A stretch of 64,000 bases of DNA from Synchiropus splendidus. Taxonomy: Eukaryota > Chordata > Actinopteri > Syngnathiformes > Callionymidae. Position 1 is the first letter of the stretch. Every line of letters begins with the position of its first letter. The notes under the pieces were generated by a model. The model made no database searches and was not told where the DNA came from. It saw only the letters and a list, made by a program, of their open reading frames with translations. This document shows positions 57,611 to 64,000 of the stretch, piece by piece. The stretch spans positions 2,246,937-2,310,936 of the forward strand of contig NC_071334.1 in NCBI RefSeq assembly GCF_027744825.2. Direction: 5' to 3'. The position numbers were made by a program, and so were the translations under genes.

Positions 57611-59399
57611 AGGACTTTCTTTGAAGCTTGGACCACCAGCAGCAGCCTCTCAAGAGCCTCCTCTGAAGCAGAGTATTTCCTCAGGTCAAACACGTCCAGA
57701 TCTTCTTCTGAGGACAGTAAGATGAAGGCCAGGGTGGAGCATTGATCCCGAGACAGTTTACGAGAGGAGAGAGCTCCTGATCTCAGCTGCTGTTGGAGCT
57801 GCTCCACTAGAGAAGTGTCCTTCACTTCACTCAGACAGTGGAACAGATTGATGGTTCTCTCTGGAGACACTCTCTCCCTTATCTTCTTCTTGATGAGCTC
57901 TGCTGTGTCCTGATGGGTCCAGGAGCTACTTCCTGTCTGTGTCAACAAACCTGGAAGGAGCCTCTGGCTGGTCTGCAGAGAAAGACCCAGAAGGAAGCGC
58001 AGGAACAGGTCCAGATGTCCATTTGGACTTTCTACAGCTTCATTTATGGCTGTCTGGTAGAACTGTTTTATGTGATGTCCGAAGATTTTTGCCAGTTTGG
58101 ATGTTTGCTGCAAGTCAAGCAGGTTGACTCCAGAGTTGAAGCACTTCAGGTGGACGTGAAGAGCAGCCAGAAACTCCTGGAGACTCAGGTGGATGAAGCA
58201 GAAGACCTTGTCCTGGTACAGTCCTCTCTCCTCTCTGAAGATCTGTGTGAAGACTCCTGAGTAAAGTGCAGCAGCTGTGATGTCGATGCCACACTCTGTG
58301 AGGTCTGATTCATAGAAGATCAAGTTTCCTCTCTGCAGCTGCTCAAAAGCCAGTTTTCCCAGAGACTCCATCATCTTCCTGCTCTCAGGATCCCAAACTG
58401 GGTTGGTCCCAGCTCCTCCATGGTACTTGAGCTTTTTGACTTTGGCCTGAACCACCAGGAAGTGGATGTACATCTCAGTCAGGGTCTTGGGCAGCTCTCT
58501 GGTCTCTCTGCTCTTCAACATGTCCTCCAGAACTGTGGCAGTGATCCAGCAGAAGATGGGGATGTGACACATGATGTAGAGGCTTCGTGAGCTCCGGATG
58601 TGAGACATGACGGTGGCCTGCTCCTCATCTCTGAACCTCTTCCTGAAGTACTCCTCCTTCTGGAGGTCAGTGAACCCTCTGACCTCTGTCACCATGTCCA
58701 CACACTCAGGAGGGATCTGATTGGCTGCTGCAGGTCGTGTGGTGATCCAGAGCTGAGCTGAGGGAAGCAGCTTCCCCCTGATGAGGCTGGTCAGCAGGAC
58801 GTCTACTGAGGTGGACTCTGTAGCTGCTGTCAGGACCCGACTGTTGAAGTCCAGAGGGAGTCGACACTCGTCCAGACCGTCCAAGATGAACAGAACCTGG
58901 ACTCCTTCAAAGCTGCTGAGTCCTGAGTCTTTGGTTTCAGGAAAGAAGAGATGAACAAGTTCCACCAAACTCAACTGCTTCTCTTTCAGCAGGTTCAGCT
59001 CTCTGAAGGTGAAAGGAAACACCAGCTGGAAGTTGTGGTGGGCTTTGTCTTCAGCCCAGTCCAGAGTCAGCTTCTGTGTCAGGAGGGTCTTCCCAATGCC
59101 AGCCACGCCCTTCGTCAGCAGGCTCCTGATTGGTGGGTCTGTGTCAGGTGAGGCTTTAAAGAGGTCTTCTGGTCTGATGGTAGTTCCTGGTCTGGTCTGC
59201 TGCCTGGTTGCTGCTTCGATCTGTCGGACCTCGTGCTCCTGGTTGACCTGCTCTGTGCCCCCCTCAGTGATGTAGAGCTCTGTGTAGATCTGATTCAGAG
59301 GGGCAGAGTTTCCTGCTCTAGCGACCCCCTCAGACACACTGTGGAACTTCTTCTGCAGGCTCCTCTTCAGTCGCCCTGCACACACTCCAGCGCCACTTC
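57611..59399 (-). CDS. NLRC3-like receptor, FISNA-NACHT exon (exon 2)
   Basis: A 1789-bp exon between a ttcattcag acceptor and the donor CT/GTAAGT. It encodes about 596 residues. The FISNA domain comes first (SLQKKFHSV ... LNQIYTELYITEGGT ... EHEVRQIE). Then the NACHT ATPase has Walker A GVAGIGKT at about residues 111-118 and Walker B LFILDGLDE at about 184-192. Conserved ITTRPAAANQIPPECVD and FRKRF follow, then the winged-helix/NOD2-like helical part (HLSLQEFLAALHVH, HLDLFLRFLLGLSLQ) and SSEEDLDVFDLRKYSASEEA. No disabling change is seen. The product is a cytoplasmic innate-immune receptor-type ATPase of the large fish NLR-C family. The nucleotide-binding residues look intact. Confidence 0.95.
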
Positions 59400-59789
59400 C
59401 TGAATGAAGAGAGAAGTCACATGATCAGAAGATTGCAGAAGATGACACTTGTAGATATTCAGCTGGCTCCCTGCTATCACCAGCTGCTCCTCCTCTCTGT
59501 CTACACCTTCACACCAACACAACAGCAGCATCACTGGTGCTTCTTGTCAACAAGCAAACTTCAGTCATCAGGTTCAGAGCAGCAGCAGAACAAAGTCATG
59601 AGAGAAGAAAGAAGACGTGGACAGAAGAGTCCCTCGCATGTGACGTCAGTATGGCGTGGTCTGATGGTGGATGGAAGAACCTGATGCTCATCTGAGTCAC
59701 TGCTTGTGCTCTGTCACCTCACTGACCTCGGTCTCAGCTCAACTTCATGCTGAGCCTCGGACCATTCATGGCTTCACGTCAAGTGGAGA

Positions 59790-61630
59790 GGGCTCAAGGT
59801 GCTCACTAACTACAAGCCACGTGCCCCCCACACTCTGAACAACCTCACTCTTGCACAGGACCTGAACAACTTCTATTGTCGCTTTGAGCAGCCATTTTGC
59901 ACCAACACCTCTGTGGTCTCTCCAGCCCCATGTTCCACTTCACAACAAAGGACTGTGCTGTCTCTTAGTGACACAACTAAGACCAACGATGTCACTGAGA
60001 CAGCAAAGATCACAGTCACTTTTGATGAGCCACCCCCTCACCTCCCCCCTCCCCCTCTTTCTCTTGACATCATGGAGCAGGACGTGCTCACTCAGTTCAG
60101 GAGGCTGAACCTTCGGAAGGCTGCGGGTCCGGACAGAGTTTCCCCTGCCATCCTGAAGCATTGTGCTGCTGAGCTGGCTCCAGTGTTCACGGACATCTTC
60201 AACGCTTCCTTGGTGTCCTGTCATGTTCCTGCCTGCTTTAAGTCCTCCACTATCATCCATGTTCCCAAGAAGACCAGGATCACAGGACTGAATGACTACA
60301 GACTGGTGGCACTGACGTCTGTGCTCATGAAGTCCTTTGAGCGCCTGCTTCTCTCTCACCTGAAGTCTATCACTGCTTCTCTCCTGGACTCATTGCAGTT
60401 TGCCTACAGAGCCAACAGATCTGTGGACCATGCAGTGAACCAGGCCCTTCATCTCGTTCTGGAGCATCTGGACTGTCCAGGAACCTATGCCAGGATCCTG
60501 TTTGTGGACTTCAGCTCTGTCTTTAACACGATTCTTCCAGTTCTGCTTGAAGACAAGCTTCGCCAGCTGGACGTGCCTGACTCCCTCTGCAGATGGATGA
60601 CAGACTTCCTGACCAGCCGGAGTCAACGTGTGCGGCTGGGGACGACTGTCTCCGACACTCGGACCCTCAACATCGGGTCTCCTCAGGGCTGTGTTCTCTC
60701 TCCATGGCTCTTCTCTCTGTACACTAACTGCTGCACCTCCAGCCACGAGTCCGTGAAGTTGACCAAGTTTGCGGATGACACCACCATCATGGGGCTCATC
60801 TCAGATGGAGATGAGTCGGCTTACAGGAGGGAGGTGGAGCGGCTGGTGTCCTGGTGCAGCAACAACAACCTGGAGCTCAACGCCCAGAAGACAGTGGAGA
60901 TGGTCATAGACTTCAGGAGAGTCACAGCTCCTCTGTCCCCTCTCATGTTGGCTGGTTCACCCATTCCTATTGTAGACGCCTTCTGCTTCCTGGGAACCAC
61001 CATCACTGAGGACCTCAAATGGGAGCCAACCATCAGGTCCCTCATCAGGAAGGCCCAGCAGAGAATGTTCTTCCTCAGGCAGCTACGTAAACTACGACTG
61101 CCGACGAAGTTGCTGGTGGAGTTCAACACGGCCATCATCCAGTCCATCCTCACCTCCTCTATCACTGTCTGGTACAACAGCGCCACCTCCAGGGACAAGA
61201 GCAGCCTGCAGCGCATCATACGTTCTGCTGAGAAGGTGATGGTTGCAGCCTGCCACCTCTTCAGGACCTGTATGTCTCCAGGACCCAGAGACGTGCAGGT
61301 GGGATCAGAGCCTTCGACCCTTCTCACCCTGGTCATGGACTGTTTGTTCCTCTTCCCTCTGGCAGGAGGCTACGGTCCATCCAGACCAGAACCTCCCGTC
61401 ACAGGAACAGCTTCTTCCCCTCGGCCGTCACACTGTTGAATTTGTGAACAGCCTTGTTGTTATTTTATTTTATTTTATTTTATTTTATTTTATTTTATTT
61501 TATTTTATTTTATTTTATTTTATTTATTTTTTGTTGCACTTTATTCCAAGACACTTTCCTAGTCAGTGGGCGCCCCACTGACCATGGCAATAAATCTAAT
61601 TCTGATTCTGATTCTGATTCTGATTCTGTC
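59790..61630 (+). mobile_element. Jockey/CR1-like LINE, 5' truncated, RT nearly intact
   Basis: The open frame 59799-61439 (546 residues) carries a full reverse transcriptase: LRKAAGPDRVSPAILKHC, LNDYRLVALTSV, LQFAYRANRS, motif A FVDFSSVFNT, motif B GSPQGCVLSPW, motif C KFADDTTIMG. The endonuclease domain is missing. A one-base shift near 61238 moves the conserved tail (DPSHPGHGLFVPLPSGRRL) to another frame. The 3' end has a (TTTTA)n run at 61460-61530 and a tail of ATTCTG units at 61598-61628. It is antisense to the NLR gene. The family is placed by RT features only. Confidence 0.85.
61460..61530 (+). repeat. (TTTTA)n microsatellite in LINE 3'UTR
   Basis: About 13 units of tatttt, part of the LINE 3'UTR. 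Confidence 0.9.
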
Positions 61631-62272
61631 AAACATCTGATCTCTGTGGTGTTTGACTGGGACAGGAGCCTGACGTCCTGACAGAGGAGCACACACTTGA
61701 TCTCCTGAGGAGTGTGTGTCAGTCTGGGGTCCTCACAGCAGAGAAACTTGGATAGAAGCTGGTGCTGCACTTCAAACACCTTCATCAATCAAATCCAACA
61801 CAATCAGCTCCAAACTCTCTTCAGTGTTCAGATCCACATTCATGTGTTCACTCACTGAGACTGACTGAGAGCAGAACACGCTGCTGCTGTTCTTCACATG
61901 ACGTCTGACTATGGAGCCATTATTGTAGCTAAACTCTGCAAATGCATGGAACAAGTGTATAAGTATATGACTTGTAAATGTGTAGTTTGATCTATAAATG
62001 TGTAACTCAACTAGCAAACGTGCAACTTTACTTTAACACAACTTGTATGGTAAAAAATCTGTGTAACCAGATGGACAATGTGTGACTGGACCTGCCATGT
62101 CTGTCTGACTGGATGTGTTCAGACACGTGACTTTTGCTGCTCTCCTTGCTAAAAGCTGGAAGATCTGTAGATGTGTGTTGTGTCTTGTAGTGTAGTGCAG
62201 CGAGTTGTGTAGTTGTGCGCCTCCTGAGCCATGTAGCTTCTTGCCACTCGGACACTTTTGACTGCTTCAGTC

Positions 62273-62403
62273 CAAGGATCACAGAACAGAGGAAGAGTCA
62301 GCCCTTCACAACCCAGTCAGGGTCAGAGGTCACCTGCTGCTGCCACACCTGTCCACAGTCCAGGTTTATAACTGTTTATTACAGTCAGGAGAGTCATGAA
62401 CTC
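62273..62403. repeat. Direct repeat, left copy, flanking LINE-derived filler
   Basis: Starts caaggatcacagaacagagg and ends gagtcatgaactc; 131 bp. Near-identical to 62598-62723 apart from a 5-bp gap and a few substitutions. Confidence 0.85.
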
Positions 62404-62597
62404 AACACTTCCTTGGTGTCCTGTCATGTTCCTGCCTGCTTTAAGTCCTCCACTATCATCCCTGTTCCCAAGAAGGCCAGGATCACAGGACTGAATGACT
62501 ACAGACCGGTGGCACTGACGTCTGTGGTCATGAAGTCCTTCGAGCGCCTGCTTCTCTCTCACCTGAAGTCCATCACTGCTTCTCACCTGGACTCATT
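62404..62597 (+). pseudogene. Internal LINE fragment between direct repeats
   Basis: Encodes [20 protein letters not shown] to [13 protein letters not shown], nearly identical to 60204-60396 of the LINE copy 2.2 kb away. It has neither a LINE 3' end nor a tail, so it did not arrive by ordinary retrotransposition. Confidence 0.8.
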
Positions 62598-62723
62598 CAA
62601 GGATCACAGAACAGAGGAAGTGTCAGCCCTTCACAGTCAGGGTCAGAGGTCACCTGCTGCTGCCACACCTGTCCACAGTCCAAGTTTATAACTGTTTATT
62701 ACAGTCAGGAGAGTCATAAACTC
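62598..62723. repeat. Direct repeat, right copy
   Basis: 126 bp, matching 62273-62403. Confidence 0.85.
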
Positions 62724-62884
62724 TGATTGTGTTGAGATGAGAACACTTCAGCTCTGCACTGACTTTGTTCACTTGACTTCACTTCCTGTTGCTTTACATG
62801 TTTTCTTCTTTCATTCAATTCCGTAACTCAACAGCTGTCAGCTGAGTTTCCATCAACAGTGGAGAATTAGTCTCTTCTCATTCA

Positions 62885-63212
62885 TCCCTTCACCTCAGGA
62901 CCTCACTCCTGATTCATCCCTTCACCTCACCACCTCACTCCTGATTCATCCCTTCACCTCACCACCTCACTCCTGATTCATCCCTTCACCTCAGGACCAC
63001 ACTCCTGATTCATCCCTTCACCTCACCACCTCACTCCTGATTCATCCCTTCACCTCAGGACCACACTCCTCATTCATCCCTTCACCTCACCACCTCACTC
63101 CTGATTCATCCCTTCACCTCACCACCTCACTCCTGATTCATCCCTTCACCTCAACACCACACTCCTGATTCATCCCTTCACCTCACCACCACACTCCTGA
63201 TTCATCCCTTCA
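62885..63212. repeat. 32-bp minisatellite, about ten units
   Basis: Unit about ctgattcatcccttcacctc followed by accacctcactc, total 32 bp. Variants are mainly accacc, aggacc, aacacc and tcact/acact. It lies in NLR intron 1, some 35 bp downstream (in gene sense) of the proposed first coding exon. Confidence 0.9.
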
Positions 63213-63245
63213 CCCTCTTGTGTGGACAGTCTGAAGGTCACTGAC

Positions 63246-63285
63246 CTGTGAGCAGCTCTCCTCTGGTCTGCAGACGTGTGTCCAT
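63246..63285 (-). CDS. Proposed first coding exon of right NLR gene
   Basis: Minus strand: AACATGG is a strong initiation context and encodes MDTRLQTRGELLT plus one base, followed by donor CACAG/GTCAGT. The single leftover G joins GA of the FISNA exon to give an uninterrupted frame (T-G-S-G-A-G-V-C-A-G). The whole proposed gene then sums to 3270 nt, or 1089 residues plus stop. It is inferred from splice signal and phase only. Most fish NLRs of this kind have a longer N-terminus, so another exon could exist outside the window. Confidence 0.5.
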
Positions 63286-63539
63286 GTTTGCAGGTGAATC
63301 TTCCAGCTGAGCTCAGCTCCTTCTGATCCTGCTCACAGAAACACACTCTGACAGAGGAACACGCCCCGTGAGGGAGGCGGGGCGTCCTGTAAAAGATGAA
63401 CAGAGAGGTGAGAGTGTGTTTTCAAGAGTCCAGTTCCAGCCATGTTGTGTGTCTGTGTGTGACTTCAGACTCCTCAGCTGCTGAAATGATCCAGACCACC
63501 AGGATGAACCCAAACCCACCTCCAGGTTCAAGACGTCTG

Positions 63540-63980
63540 TTTTGTCATGTTTGCTGAAGGAGCCTGACCCAAATGCAGAATGGGTGCGAATTCACAGGAG
63601 ACTCGGACAACGAGGTTGACAGTTAGCACGAGTTTTAATACAAATAACACAAAAAATACACAGACAATATTGAAAACTGAAAGCGTCGACACCAGAAGCG
63701 GAGCGAGGAGGACAAACACGAAAGGGGGGATAAACCTGAAACAGAAAAGCAGGTGTCAGAACACAAACAAGTGAGACACGCAATCGGAATCTATCCGTAT
63801 GAGGCTAGGCTAAACTGTGAACGCTCGCTAGTGGTTACACGCATGCACAAACCAGAGGAAATAAATAACACACGGTAGAACTAAAACACTCACACACAGT
63901 CAGTCGAACCGAGTCGAAGAGTGAGAAGAGAGAGAGAGTTGACAGGCAAGAGAGCCAGGAGGAGGAGAAACAGAGATAGA
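63540..63980. repeat. Possible interspersed repeat at right edge
   Basis: The text (gacccaaatgcagaatgg, then gttttaatacaaataacac) resembles a common teleost non-autonomous repeat, similar in style to 21530-21900. Neither ends nor family were determined. Confidence 0.3.
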
Positions 63981-64000
63981 AACAGGGTCGCCAGAGAATG

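Larger units (their letters stand above)
59400..63245 (-). other. Intron 1 of right NLR gene (about 3.8 kb)
   Basis: It holds a LINE copy (59790-61630), a LINE-filler structure between direct repeats (62273-62723) and a 32-bp minisatellite. A minus-strand open stretch at 61630-62017 in two frames (LNTEESLELIVLDLIDEG, HQLLSKFLCCEDPRLTH) could be an exon but I cannot identify it. Confidence 0.5.

Noticed and set aside
62885..63212. Regular repeats suggestive of a CRISPR array
   Set aside because: The 32-bp units are head to tail with no unique spacers; this is an eukaryotic minisatellite.

Overview
This window looks like teleost fish nuclear DNA. It has spliced genes with GT-AG introns, fish-type NLR exons (FISNA-NACHT plus 174/177-bp LRR exons), poly-C2H2 zinc-finger genes of the fish type with an acidic KEEE/IKEE N-terminus, and decayed fish transposons (jockey/CR1-like LINEs, Tc1, hAT MITEs, tRNA-derived SINE). 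I see no bacterial operons, no CRISPR array and no convincing functional tRNA or rRNA gene. The species cannot be named from the sequence alone.

Layout. Positions 1-5.65 kb: plus-strand LRR exons of an NLR whose 5' part lies outside the window. 5.65-9 kb: repeats and LINE scraps. 9.1-41.6 kb: a cluster of seven closely related C2H2 zinc-finger genes, here called A to G (A, B, C, F on minus; D, E, G on plus), with two zinc-finger pseudogenes. 41.7-48.4 kb: gene-poor, repeat-rich DNA. 48.4-63.3 kb: an apparently intact minus-strand NLR gene. It has a proposed first exon, one FISNA-NACHT exon, eight LRR exons and a 10-codon terminal exon. The exon lengths sum to 3270 nt, an exact multiple of three. 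Introns of this NLR carry LINE, Tc1 and nested hAT MITE remnants.

Architecture. The left LRR array and the right LRR array are inverted copies of each other, introns and 3' flank included, so the zinc-finger cluster sits between the arms of a large inverted duplication. Each zinc-finger gene has the same plan: a GC-box/ETS-type promoter, a short exon 1 giving METRRA plus one base, a first intron that often begins with alternating CA/CG repeat, and a single large exon 2. Exon 2 carries a nearly invariant acidic module of about 120 residues, rich in SUMO-consensus sites, followed by 8 to 17 divergent fingers. Pairs C/D and F/G are head to head across about 100-150 bp.

How the parts may work together (inference): the zinc-finger proteins are probably nuclear DNA-binding regulators, possibly repressors acting through SUMO. 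The NLR is a cytoplasmic innate-immune ATPase-type receptor. Both families are fast-expanding, and here they share one duplicated, transposon-rich domain.
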